Of a stretch of DNA of 64,000 nt, positions 17,101-26,860 are shown in pieces. Origin of the DNA: Eutreptiella sp. 'Long Island Sound 2002'. Lineage: Eukaryota > Euglenozoa > Euglenophyceae > Eutreptiales > Eutreptiaceae. Position numbers and translations under genes: made by a program. The stretch is from assembly GCA_964036045.1 (NCBI GenBank), contig OZ038385.1:21046720-21110719 (forward strand). The letters run 5' to 3'. Position 1 is the first letter of the stretch; each line of letters begins with the position of its first letter. The notes beneath the pieces were generated by a model. That model saw only the letters and a list, made by a program, of their open reading frames with translations. It was not told the DNA's origin and did not search any database.

Positions 17101-19029
17101 CAGGCCAGGGGGAACTACTCCACCTACGAGCAGGAATTGCTCGCGGGTATGCTGGTGCTATCCTCACAAGCACGACTGTTGGGGAGTAACCCTGTGGTCT
17201 GGCTATGCGACCAAGAACCGGTCCGCAGTTTCCAGAAGGGTCCCCCACCTGAGAAGGCCAAGCTACGGCGCTGGTGGACCTACCTCAGTCAACTACGGCT
17301 GACGGTACACCATATCCAGGGAGTGAAGAACGAGTGTGCCGACTACATCAGCCGCAACAACTTCGACGCCCTGATTGGTGCCCGGTCTGAAGCGCTGGCT
17401 AAGGAGGCGTTCAGCCGTATGGACGTCCACTTGGACCTCAACATGACAATGATACGCCCTCTGGATGGACTCCAACAATCGGAGTACCTGAAGGAGTCCG
17501 GGGATATCTACAAGCGCCTGGAGAAACGCCTTGAACCCCTCCTGGTCAACCAAGACCAGTGGAAGAGGGACAAGAGCTACCTATGGCACGAGGACCGTAT
17601 TGTGGTGCCTAGTGACCGAGTCCCAGCGCTGCTGAAGTGGACCCATGAGTCCAGTGGTCATGTGGGTGCTGACCGCACCCTGAGGCTGTTCAAGCAGTGG
17701 TTCCACACTACGTGGACTGACGACCAACTGCGGAAAACCCTCCAGCCTATCGTGGACAAGTGCCCGTGCAGGTCCTGTAAGCCAGGGGATATCAGGGACA
17801 GAGGTCTCTACTCGACCCTGCCCATCCCTCACTGTGCTAACAGTGTTCTATACGTGGACTACACGGAGATGCCGAAGTTCGGGGGCTATGACTTCGCCCT
17901 CGTGGTAACCTGTGGGTTGACCAGGTTTACCAGGGTGTTCCCATGTACCAAGCACATTACCGGGGAGGAGACTATCAAGATACTCCTGGAGGAGTGGTTT
18001 TGTGTCTATGGGGCGCCCAAGGAGATCAACTCCGATGAGGACGTGCGAGTACGCTCAGATACTGGCTGGTACAAGAGGGTCCTGAGATCCCTCAATGTCC
18101 AGGTGTCTACGGGGATTCCCTACTCTCACAGGAGCAACCCCCTATGTGAGCGACAGATCCGTGTCCTGAAGGAGAACGTACGGATATGGTGCAAAACTGA
18201 ACGCACCAGAGACTGGGTGAGACTACTCCCCGTCATATCCTTGATGATGAACTCCCAAGAGAGTTCAGCTACCGGCTACTCGCCCCATGAGCTATTCCTA
18301 GGGCGCCCGGCATGGTTCCTACATGCCCCCTATCCAGAGGACACCCATTCTTCTGTGGGTGAATGGGTCCAAGAGCAACAAGCGAAGGTGGACAAGGCCA
18401 AGGCTATGCTCCAGAGAGTGAGGGAGCGTCAGTGGAACAAGAAGAACAAGCACCGAGTACCGGCCACCTACCAAGAGGGGGACTGGGTGCTGGTGCACCA
18501 CAGTCGACTACCCGCCTGGCCACGCTCTACCAGCGATGACCCATACTTCGGGCCGTACAAGATTCTATCTGTGGATGGACACCGTATCACCGTGCGGTGT
18601 TCTCCCCGTCTAGGGGGGACCCTGGTGTGCGCTGCTCAACACCTGAAGCGCTACCATGATCCTGAAGACCTCTGTGGGGAGGAGTGGGAGCTGAACGACG
18701 AGGAAATCGCCGCTCTGGACCTACAAGGGGCAACCAGCCCTATGGAAGTTGAAGGTGAACTCCCCGACATGAACGCCGAGGAGATGGCTAAGGAGGGCTT
18801 CTACCTGGTGAAGTCTGTCCTACGCCACCGCTATCGCCAGGGTTGGCGCTTCCTCACCCTCTGGGAAGGGTTTGGAGTCGAAGAGGCCACCTGGGAGCCC
18901 TTCTCTGCATTTGTTCTACCTGAGGGACGCCTAAACTCAGTTCTGGTTGACTACTTGTCCCAGAACAACCTTGGTGAGTTGCTGAGGCTCGCTGAGACGC
19001 TTGCCTCCAAGACTAAAGCTAGGGACTGA
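14098..19029 (+). CDS. Family A pol: protease, RT, RNase H, integrase, chromodomain
   Basis: An uninterrupted frame of 1643 codons. Protease: LDTGAT at 14176 and FVLGTDFF. Next is an approximately 550-residue region whose first part (ELFARDKQ, YGNPRF, STDWG, YWRNLLDRLT) is shared with family B. RT: KMDKRSGFWQVDL, MPFGVANAPALFQ, and motif C as HIDD at about 16456, not YxDD. RNase H: VTDAS, STYEQELL, and a C-terminal HHIQG..N..ADYISR. Integrase: an HHCC-like finger (HVG, H, CPC, SC), then catalytic Asp in YVDYTE, Asp in INSDED and Glu in NPLCERQ. A chromodomain (YLVKSVL, LTLWEGF, EATWEPF) ends the protein and would direct integration to chromatin. There is no ATG at the start, consistent with expression as gag-pol. 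Confidence 0.93.
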   Translation, partial: RGRSGGTQDLVFLVRIRLGGREYLGVLDTGATISIVAKKILPCGSLKNTMTTAAIRMGDGHVVHSCGDCEVEVPMGSRTIAHRFCVMDTEAFDFVLGTDFFAQHSQIQSLTLQAPYLLYVDHGSGRESVPLEQSEHTSSYLRLSKEEPSNMMAASKTEDYQLLGEVLDQGLKELGYSREDLSVELFARDKQHVLDLYCSKGKNCSYKLYWPSFGMAYGNPRFSELGKVLTKVALERSRMVLCSTDWGAHGGNEYWRNLLDRLTISSVRLPDEAIYVPLGRKTPIGKPGWGSMLSVVDGSLTTIPWEDLDPTLVQTIQRESDGLALADLKDRLRPQHAVETTPGGDEYVVTDTNAPNSPCHVPVPDGVSECGLSELPSSIHSDDETEHDAFFVQTCVEEVENAEYVAPLKPLLSMRVEDPVDEELDPRSRLREYVDSKRKLVAKKLCYAKPTRSSWPLKQGRMGDLSQLKEDLEQKITTWQREVDLKLMKSVWGANVRTPEEDDLSEEFVCEPPRACLCCHRPSEMVEQDLLYAYQGLKDTTTGEESVEDHLPTSITQGASNLHSDEDMEDKIKVLDPRVQKLIRTYLEVFGELPPPASCDKLVQMDLKLKPEFVGHKIRRRPYPAPKEQADEIERQIQECIDAGLVLEYIDGDYPLHCSPCFLVAKPGSTAKRLVVDYGELNKKTLNHSGSIPNMESTLEKIASCRYKTKMDKRSGFWQVDLTPNAQELLAFITPQGRVFKRKVMPFGVANAPALFQELLNKILSILRRRPKVQELISRGAQMEAHIDDVCLGTNTQEDHLILLGEFFAVCQENHTRLKLEKCEFMQETMQYLGFDVGYGWWTPAASKAKPLMDAKVRHEDPKKGLHDVRSFIGACNFYRRHIKNFTYTSAVLTDLIKKSTTWRWGPQEQQAFDELKDKVANAKCLGVPRAQGEIILVTDASNVGGGGTLFQWQALEKEEFDSAISQWGTEGLNRDGTLKHSYPDDKWVLVPLGHWNWKSNQARGNYSTYEQELLAGMLVLSSQARLLGSNPVVWLCDQEPVRSFQKGPPPEKAKLRRWWTYLSQLRLTVHHIQGVKNECADYISRNNFDALIGARSEALAKEAFSRMDVHLDLNMTMIRPLDGLQQSEYLKESGDIYKRLEKRLEPLLVNQDQWKRDKSYLWHEDRIVVPSDRVPALLKWTHESSGHVGADRTLRLFKQWFHTTWTDDQLRKTLQPIVDKCPCRSCKPGDIRDRGLYSTLPIPHCANSVLYVDYTEMPKFGGYDFALVVTCGLTRFTRVFPCTKHITGEETIKILLEEWFCVYGAPKEINSDEDVRVRSDTGWYKRVLRSLNVQVSTGIPYSHRSNPLCERQIRVLKENVRIWCKTERTRDWVRLLPVISLMMNSQESSATGYSPHELFLGRPAWFLHAPYPEDTHSSVGEWVQEQQAKVDKAKAMLQRVRERQWNKKNKHRVPATYQEGDWVLVHHSRLPAWPRSTSDDPYFGPYKILSVDGHRITVRCSPRLGGTLVCAAQHLKRYHDPEDLCGEEWELNDEEIAALDLQGATSPMEVEGELPDMNAEEMAKEGFYLVKSVLRHRYRQGWRFLTLWEGFGVEEATWEPFSAFVLPEGRLNSVLVDYLSQNNLGELLRLAETLASKTKARD

Positions 19030-21275
19030 ACCTTACTCTTACCTGCCAAAGCGTATGTGTGAGTGTGCTATTCCTAAGGTCCTGAGAGCAAGCCGCAGAA
19101 GTGGTGTCCTAATTATACCCAAGTCTGCGCCCTTGCTAAACCTGGAGGGTTGGCTTATTGATGCCACGGGGTACGCCCCGGGTCTCCCCTCCCCTAAGCG
19201 CCCAATTTCTGTGCTGGCGCAAAAGCTTTGGGGAATACCCAGCGTACTAATCCAGGTATTGTTTTCCCTACCTATCTGTCTACTACAGGGAGGGGTGGCC
19301 AAAAGCTATGAAGGCATGAAAACGCCGTTTTGCTATGTGGCCAAAACAATGACCTAACCACTGCCACAGCCCACCAACCCTGCTAAAATTGCAGGAAACG
19401 GGTGGGACAGTGACACACGCACTACAGGTCCTACACACCCTACAGTGGCACCATCCTGGTGGGCGAGCACTGGTGCAACTGACTCAAGCCCCCACTCAGG
19501 ACTACCACTCCTACACGCACACTCTACTGGGCGTTGCGAAGGCAAAGGTGTCGTCGGTCCTAGCGACCCTCCTGTGAAATAACAAGAGAACACAGCGCTG
19601 CTAAGCAACTGTGGCCTAACAGGGGACGCCACAACGCGTTTCCCCTGCTAGGGCTTGGAGGGAAGAGGTGCTCTTGCGTGCACGGCGCAGATGTCGATGA
19701 AGTCGGACTCCCTGCTCTGCCACAGGCAGAGGCGGAGTTACTTGTTTGTGTGATCTGCGCCCTTGTTTAGCAGGGCATAAGAAAAATGCTGCTGCACCAA
19801 TCACCCTACCTGCCCACCTGTAAAACAGAGGCAAATGAAAGGGCGTTTGCGGCGGAGGAACCAAGCCACACTCCAGGTATTATACCCTTCTCAGTGTGAC
19901 CTATAATACACTGTCCGCAAACACGCTGGAGGACCAGCTACCCTTGTCAAGCAAGCAAGCTTTAAGGGACTCCTCAGGTTCTCTTAAAGAACGTACCGAG
20001 GAGCCCCTGGGTAGCCTAAACAAGGTTTACCGTGCGCACTTCGCGTGGCCTACCCTTTAATGCGTGTGTGAATGCACGAGCATGCACCACCCACTTGGGC
20101 AAACCTGCCCATCTCAACCGTAATCACGAACTCCACCAGGGGGTGGCCCCGCCTGGGCTTACTCACCTTACCTACCGCTGGAGAGAGAGAGCAAGTGAGG
20201 GGCGCACGCGAAGAACGTTGCTATGCGCTTGTGTGTATGTCTAATCACCCTGATCTGACCGCTAATCATCTGCAATGTTTCTAATCAATCCCTCTATCGC
20301 GTCCTATCGTTGTTAGCGCTGCTACAAGACTCGTTCACGGAGACACGAGACGAGCAATGTGTATGCGGCATACGAGACGAGCATACCTGTAGTTTATACC
20401 TGATTCATTGAAGTCTTTTTCGTTCATCTGCGAATTCTTGAATTTTTGATTCTTCTAATAGTGTGGGTGCAATCTGTATGATTATTTATTAATGTGTGTC
20501 TCGTCATTTTCAAGACTACGTGAGACGTACGTTTATAATTCCATTATTTCTCCATTTTCCGGCGCTGCGCTAGGAGCCGCTCCTGCGCGCCGCCTTTTTA
20601 TGCGTATGAATTTCTGGATTTAAAAAATCCAGAGATGACTATAATTTCTATAAAAATGTGCTTCTGATGCACAATTGGATTCTGCTCAGGTGTGTTGTTT
20701 CAGAAAAATTCTAGGCCGTCATTTGACGGATTTTGATGTCGTCGCTTCGTTTTTGCGTGGATTCGTCCATAACTCTCCCATTCCTGCCTCTGCAGATACC
20801 CACGCGCAGCCTCGCTGAGTAGGCCGTGTTCGGGCCAAAACGCAGGTGCCTTGAGCGACTGAGCAGAACCAAGACCCCACCAAGGGGCAATTTAATTCTT
20901 TTGACGACTCCCTTCGCCCTAAGACAGGTCACAGGTCGCCAGCAGGTTTACAAGAACCCATGCGAGTGTGTATAATGTGTCTTGCGTTGGGTTTGTGTCG
21001 ACGCTGCGTCTTGGAGGGAGGGATGCATATGCACATGTTTGGCATGCTCCCATACTAACCCAACCAAGCCACAGGAGCCCCGGCAGCGCCATGAGCGCTG
21101 AGTCTTCTGTAGGAAATGTTACATACAGAGCAGCAAAAGAGCGCCAGCCATGGTGAGCGCTCATTTATCAGTGTGAGGGAAACTGTAGGTATTTTAAAGT
21201 AGATGTGGAAACCAAGGAAAGGCCAAGAAAAATTCCCTTTTTCCTAAAATGCGACAGTGGTGGCCACCACAGCAC
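19030..21275 (+). other. Family A long 3' non-coding region
   Basis: 2.2 kb between the pol stop and the polypurine tract. No frame longer than about 120 codons looks coding and none resembles an envelope protein. The sequence is mixed, with an AT-rich block near 20400-20700. I see no recognisable gene. Chromoviruses usually have short 3' untranslated regions, so the length is unusual. Confidence 0.6.
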
Positions 21276-21283
21276 AAGGGGGG
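21276..21283 (+). promoter_or_regulatory. Polypurine tract of family A
   Basis: AAGGGGGG lies directly before the 3' LTR, the expected position and composition for plus-strand priming. Confidence 0.7.
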
Positions 21284-22080
21284 AGTAAGAAAAAGTGCTT
21301 TTCCATTGCTTTGAGGCATACTCTAGTTGTATTAGAGATGCACTGAGCATCCATGCATTTTTATCTTAGTATTGGTCCAACCAAAAGTGGTGATAACACA
21401 TTTTGACCTATGGAACCAAACACCCAATCAGGATATGGAGTGGACCCCTTAATCCCCTTTCAATGTGAGCCAAATCATCTTTTCCTGAGTTGACTGAGAA
21501 CTGACATATCCAAAGTAGAGCCTATGAATTTATCTATGTTTTTCCATGAATTCTTAGCTATCCTAGTGGTATGCACCCTAGGGGGCTGGGCACCTCTTTT
21601 GGAGAGGTCCTGGGTTCAATTCCTGGTCAGCCTAGCTAAGTAGGAAGATCCCATGTGACATGGCAGTGACCTCATCGCCACATACCATGCCACCTCAGCA
21701 CATATGGGACCCAAAACAAAGAGTGCACATCTCCTGAGATGGCACTATGGAGAGAGAGTGACCATGGGGCAGTTTTCTAACTCTTTTCCAAAGCATTTCA
21801 GCTATCTTTGTGAATATGCATTCATTTGTGACCTGAGTTGCAGTTTCTGTTAATATCCAATCATCTTTCACTGTTTACACTGCAGCCCTTCATGCTTTGA
21901 TCCTGAATTCTCTTCTCCTTGCATACTATTGGCTTGGGCTATCCTGGATTGACTTGGATTTACTGTATTTCAACTAACAAAAGCTTTTCATCTTCCAAAA
22001 CAAGCAGCAGGAAACCCTACACCTACAGCAAGCAGCAGGAGAAGCAAAAACACAGTGCTGAAACCACTATAACCTTTTCT
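21284..22080 (+). repeat. Family A 3' LTR (797 bp)
   Basis: Partner of 10709-11505, same length, about 99% identical by eye. It includes the second copy of the tRNA-like segment (21583-21633). It ends CTTTTCT and is followed by the CAATA duplication. Confidence 0.9.
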
Positions 22081-22085
22081 CAATA
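22081..22085 (+). repeat. Right target-site duplication of family A (CAATA)
   Basis: Repeats 10704-10708. After it, the family B sequence resumes (AGTGGTAGAAAC), as it does uninterrupted near 25054. Confidence 0.85.
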
Positions 22086-22091
22086 AGTGGT

Positions 22092-22404
22092 AGAAACAAT
22101 TGAGTATAGGGGTCTTGGGCTGGGAGACCACTAGGCTTAACCTCCAAGGCCTAAAGCATGAAATGCCTATTTTATTTCGGTATATCCTCCATGAAGGGAG
22201 GTACCTCCGCTCAGTTGAGTGGCAGGGGTGAACTTCATGGGGGGCTAGGGTTACAACCCTAGTAACTTTGAGAAAGTGTACTTTAGACATGCAAAGAGAG
22301 ATAAAAACACTTAGGTTTGTCTTAGCATCAACCAAAGGGTTTTAAGGGGGGCTTCGCCTGGATCAAGGCCTCCAAGAAAGACATGGCAGTGACCTTTTCT
22401 TACT
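22092..22404 (-). repeat. Family B LTR shared by two units (about 313 bp)
   Basis: Direct repeat of 25060-25373, with many substitutions (roughly 85-90% identical by eye). On the minus strand it starts AGTAAGAAAAGG, the same start as the family A LTR. It acts as 3' LTR of the gag-only unit to its right and as 5' LTR of copy 1 to its left (separated from it by family A). Confidence 0.8.
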
Positions 22405-22405
22405 C

Positions 22406-24590
22406 CTACTCCTTAGCAGGGAATTTGACATCCACCCCTGCAGCCATGAGGGACTTGGCCATCCAGGCCAGTCACCTCTTCTTGGAGTTATTCCCCTCAG
22501 GGGAGGCGTTATCCCCCTGTGGGTGCCTCTTGGGTTCACCCTCGGCAGAAGAGGGAGAAGTAGCGGGCGCTGATGAGCGCCTCTGGGGGTTTGGGGTTCC
22601 ACCCTTGCCACCCCCCTTGCCACCTCCTTTACCGCCCTTATCCCCATTCTGGGGAGTCATGGTGGGTGTTTGGGTCTTCTGGCGTTCAGCCTCCTGCCGC
22701 TTGTGTTTCTCACTTTATCGTTTCTTTATGTGACATTCGTCCTCGTAGTGACGACGTTTGCCACAGTAACCACAGGTGATGGTACACCTGAAATGGTCCT
22801 GATGGGTCAAAATTTTCCCATTTTCGGTGTGCTGCTGTCGTTTCATCTGCAGCATACAACCCCTGTGGAGATCGCAGTCAGGGGCATGACAAGGTCCCCC
22901 CTTGTCATTGACAGGCTTACGGTAGAACAGAGGGGGTGTACCTACTTCAGGTTCAACCTCATTCATGGCACGCAGGTTACCCCTCCCTTTACCACCTCCC
23001 TGGTTGGCATTAGTGGGATTTTTAGGTCCTTTCCCTTCGCCACGTTCGGGGGTAGGGGTACCATCTCGACCCAGGTGTTTCTTGAGAAATTTCTCCATGT
23101 GGGAGTCATTCTCCCTCTCAAGGGCTAGCTCGATCAGCAGGTCCACCAGGTCGTCGTACGTGTGGGTCCGACTCTTCCTCTCAGAGGTAGTGCAACAATC
23201 GTCCCATGTACGGGCAGGGATCTTACTGATGAGCCACAGGTAGGGCTCTGTGGCTCCATAGGAACCCACGTTCATGCGTGAAAACAGATACTCTAGTTCG
23301 CACACGTATTCACAGACTCGTGCAGCAGAAGGAAACTCAGGGAGCATAGGTAGCTCCTCTATCTGTGTGCGCAGACTGAGGTCAGTCTCATAGACCGGGA
23401 AATTTTTCTCCAGTCTTTGGAGCACCTTGGCCCATGTTGAACAGGTTTTCACAATCTGCTTCACCTGTTTTTGCAAAATTTTCTTTTTGCATGAGTGTTT
23501 CAACAGTGAGCATTTGGTGGCCACATCCACATGGGATTGGCCAGTCAGCAAAAGAAACTCAGCAAATTCTTCTGCCCATTCGGGCAGATTTTTCGGGTCG
23601 AACTCCGGCAATTCCAGCTGGATGTTCGCCTGGGCAATAGGTCTGCCACTCTTCCCATCCCTTGGGGTTAGGCCTGAAGGGGGGGGAGGTACGCCGGCGA
23701 GGGGTGCCAGGGCTGATAGCCCTGTTTTCACAGTTTCTGTCACAGGCACGTCCTGTAGTTCAGTGATAGGGACTGTCCTAGCGCGAGGATGAAAAGGGCT
23801 GGGGCAAGTGACCTTGGGTAGCAACTTGGACATCCTTGATCTTTTGAGATCTTCAGCCAGCGTGCTGAGTCCGGGTGGGGGTGAGGCCAGTGCTGGCTGG
23901 GGTAACGGTTCAGTGATCCCCAATTTAGCTTTGACAGCCTCACAAAGGGCTGTCACATCAGGGTCTTCGGACCTAGACAGTAATTTGGCCAGTAGTTCGG
24001 CCGTACGATCCAGGGCCCCATAACTTGGCTCTCGGAGATGGGGATCTTTCACAGGGCTCCTGCTAGTGATTGGCAGCTCTAGACGCCGTACTGGCCTTCT
24101 CGGTTGCCTGGGTAGAGACACTGTGTCGCCCAGGTCCGTAGGTGGGCCGGAATAAGGGTAGGAACCCATGAGCCGTGTACGGTGGGGATCCCAAGGTGTC
24201 TAATGGTTCTTCTCCATCTTCGCCTGTGTTGGACTTGTAGTACTCCTCGTGGAGAATATATTCGTTGATTCTCCTTCTAAATTTGCCTTGTCCCTCAGGT
24301 CCTCCAGCTGGAGTAGCCGTTGAAGAAGAAGCAGGGCAAACAGATCCGGAGATAGACGCAGCAAGTCTTCGGCGGAGATGCTGCAGGCTGTCACCACGGG
24401 CCGCTAAGGCCCTTGTGGTTAATCTGGGCGCTTCTTGTTCCGCCCTTCTGTGAACTGGATCTTCTTGAGACCCAGATGCAGCTCTGAGCTTGGGCTCACT
24501 CATTGAAATGGGCCCACTGTTGCCAAGTTGAACTTGTACACTCCGAATTGGCCAGGTCCTCGCAGACATCTGTACTGATGGTGTGGACAT
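22406..24590 (-). pseudogene. Family B gag, second copy, decayed; pol absent
   Basis: Starts at ATG 24590 (MSTPSVQ) and aligns with family B gag to its end. The frame breaks near 24165, where a shift leads into the 22715-24169 frame. Two in-frame stops follow: TAA just after the zinc knuckle (22715) and TGA in place of the first Arg codon after the C-terminal KKR (about 22472). The normal gag stop TAG at 22406-22408 is retained, and the 3' LTR begins one base later at 22404. The whole of pol is missing, so the unit could only move in trans, and its gag is dead. Confidence 0.85.
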
Positions 24591-25059
24591 TTTGTATCTG
24601 GTTTTGGCTTGTGTACTTCTCAGAATCGGTTCGAAAGGTTCTCAAGGGTTTCCTCTGCTACCAGAAAGATGTCCTTGATTAGTGCCCTAATGATTTCGAT
24701 GAAATCCTGCAGGTTTTGATGTTGAAAACCCAAACCAAAGCAGTAAGTAGAGCAAGAACAAGAAATGGATCGAATCAATGAATAGTGTTGAAATCCAGTG
24801 TATCACAGAAGGGCTGCAGATAAATAAAGCAGTCTTAAATACAAAGATTCAATCACAAATGGATAAAACAAATGATTTTAAGTGAAAACTGGCATGACTC
24901 TAGCCTCCAAGTTAGCATCAAGCACTTCATGTGCATTCTTTTGGATAAAATGGAGCTGGTTAGTAATATGGGGCAAAGGAGTTAGGCCAGACACAGAATA
25001 TGACTTGACCAAGCAACTGCATTCAGAAACAGTTAAAAAGTAGAAACACAATCAGTGGT
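24591..25059 (-). other. Leader of the gag-only family B unit
   Basis: 470 bp without a gene, homologous to 10237-10708, joining its LTR (25060-25373) to gag. Confidence 0.7.
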
Positions 25060-25373
25060 AGAAACAGTTGAGTATAGGGGTCTTGGGGTGGGGGACCACT
25101 AGGCTTAACTTCCAAGGCCTTAGGCATGAAATGCCTATTTTTTTTCGGTATAACCTCCATGAAGGAAGAAACCTCCGCTCAGTTGAGTGGTAGGGGTGAA
25201 CTTCATTGGGGGCTAGGGTTATAACCCTAGTTACTTTGAGAAAGTGTACTTAAAGCTTCAAAAGAGAGATAAAAATACATAAGTAAGTCTTAGCATCAAC
25301 AAAAAGGGTTTTAAGGGGGGCTTGGCCTGGATCAAGCCCTCCAAGAAAGACGTGGCAGTGACTTTTTCTTACT
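25060..25373 (-). repeat. Family B 5' LTR of the gag-only unit (about 314 bp)
   Basis: Partner of 22092-22404. On the minus strand it begins AGTAAGAAAAAG at 25373. Coding-like DNA of other composition begins immediately to the right, so 25373 is an insertion boundary. Confidence 0.8.
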
Positions 25374-25374
25374 G

Positions 25375-26180
25375 AGAAGGGCGGCTTAGCTTGGCCGCCG
25401 TACAAGAACGAGATTATGGCCTTCGCTGCAGAGCACACGCCGCCTGGTCTCTTCCCACGTGTGATTCTAACACAGAAGGGGTGGAAAGGATTCAAGCGCA
25501 AACATCCGCAGATCTATCAACGAACCTCCTCCATGGCGGACACTCAGTGTGTAACGGATGCAGTCGTTCATAAAGAAGGCAGCCTCGTCTTCATTGAATA
25601 TGCTGCAGGCATTGAACCCGACAGCCATCAGCCCTAGGCGGAGGTGTTGATGAAACCATTCTTCCCACTAGTCTTTGGTGAGCATCAACATTACTCTCAG
25701 CCCCCGTTGCATGCCCTCCACCCACTGCAAGTGTTGTAGTTCCCTCACAAGCACGATCAGTGGATGAGGCAGTGTTATCAAAGGCTGGCACGTAGTGCAA
25801 TGGTCGCCAGATCAATGACGCCATGCAAGCAGAGGGCGATGTGTACTCGCTGCGCTTAGGAGGTTTTGTAATGTCCGATGATTTCATGCATGCAGCACAA
25901 CGTAGCACAGCACAGCGCAGTACCTTCCAGCCGTCGCATTGCAAGATTTAGCAGCCGTCGTGCCACCAGAGGCAGGCAACTTGCACGGAAAAGAAAGTCC
26001 AGCGCGATGCACTCTTGGGGTTTGCGAAGTAAAGCACCCCGCCGCACCCCTCGCGATCCGGACAGTGGCGATGACAGTGATTGGCACGCTCGTCACATTG
26101 TCCGTATGTATGAGCAACCACACAGTGCATTGGACTATTATGTGCACCTATTGCTTTCTTGTGTATCAGATTTTGACTGA
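25375..26180 (+). pseudogene. Unrecognised coding remnant interrupted by family B
   Basis: Directly right of the LTR a frame is open to 25637 (passing PPYKNEIMAFAAEH, LFPRVILTQKGWKGFKRKHP, RTSSMADTQC, EGSLVFIEYAAGI). Its amino-acid texture looks like real protein and loosely recalls a Myb/SANT-type helix (GW..F..Y.RT). It has no upstream part, because the LTR cuts it. Beyond the TAG, coding-like fragments continue in other frames (SVVVPSQARSVDEAVL; then 25926-26180, basic, ending VHLLLSCVSDFD). I read it as a decayed gene or DNA-transposon fragment. Some breaks could instead be introns. Confidence 0.4.
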
Positions 26181-26334
26181 GCTTGTTTGCAGTTATCTGT
26201 CATAAACCTCGAAAGGTACTCATTGTAATCCACTGCTCTTTAACGGTTGAGAACACAGAAGAAGTGTACCACCCCAGAGATTGCTTGTGCCCATGCTGAG
26301 AGGGTTGAGGGACAGGTGGGGCATAATAGTTGGA

Positions 26335-26860
26335 AGTGAAGCAGTTTTCCATTTGCAAAAAGGTAGAAAGCATGGCAGTGAAACAATCTTACTTTTAAAA
26401 ACACTTTTGTTTTTGCAAACAGCTTTAGTTTTACAAAGAAGCCCAAAAGGTGCAAGTGAAACAATTTTACTTTTGCACAACACGATAAAAGTTGGTCTGA
26501 AAATTTTTTTCCATTTGCAAAATTGCATATGCAATGGAGGTAAGTCAGTTCAATCTTTGCAAACATGCAGCCTAGGTGGCAGCATAAGAATATTAGTTTT
26601 GAGAAACATCATGATACTTAGAAATGAAACAGGATAGTGGGTGCTGAAAAACTTTTGCAAAACAGCTAAAGGATGTTATTGAAACAATTTTACTTTTACA
26701 AAACGGCATGATACGTGGTGATGATACAATAATAGTTTTGTGAAACTGCCCTATATTTCGAATCGAAATAGTTGTACTTGTCCACAAAAAGATTATCCGC
26801 GGTGGTGAAACAATTTTCATTCTACAAAATAGTATAATATCTAGGAGTGAGAGCCTTTTA
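26335..26860. repeat. Degenerate tandem repeat, about 60-bp period
   Basis: The phrase GTGAAACAATTTTACTTTTGC recurs in diverged forms (about 26385, 26455, 26680, 26805), alternating with TTTGCAAAA. Units vary in length. It is an old minisatellite or a simple-sequence array. Confidence 0.5.

Larger units (their letters stand above)
10709..22080 (+). mobile_element. Family A: full-length Ty3-like chromovirus-type retrotransposon (11.4 kb)
   Basis: A complete element: 797-bp direct LTRs, primer-binding-site-like sequence, gag, pol (protease, conserved pre-RT domain, RT, RNase H, integrase, chromodomain), a 2.2-kb non-coding 3' region, a polypurine tract and the 3' LTR. RT before integrase and a C-terminal chromodomain define a chromovirus-type Ty3 element. 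It is nested in family B with 5-bp target duplications. I noticed only about seven substitutions and no indel between the LTRs, so insertion is recent. Pol is open throughout. Gag has one apparent frame break near 13690. Confidence 0.92.
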
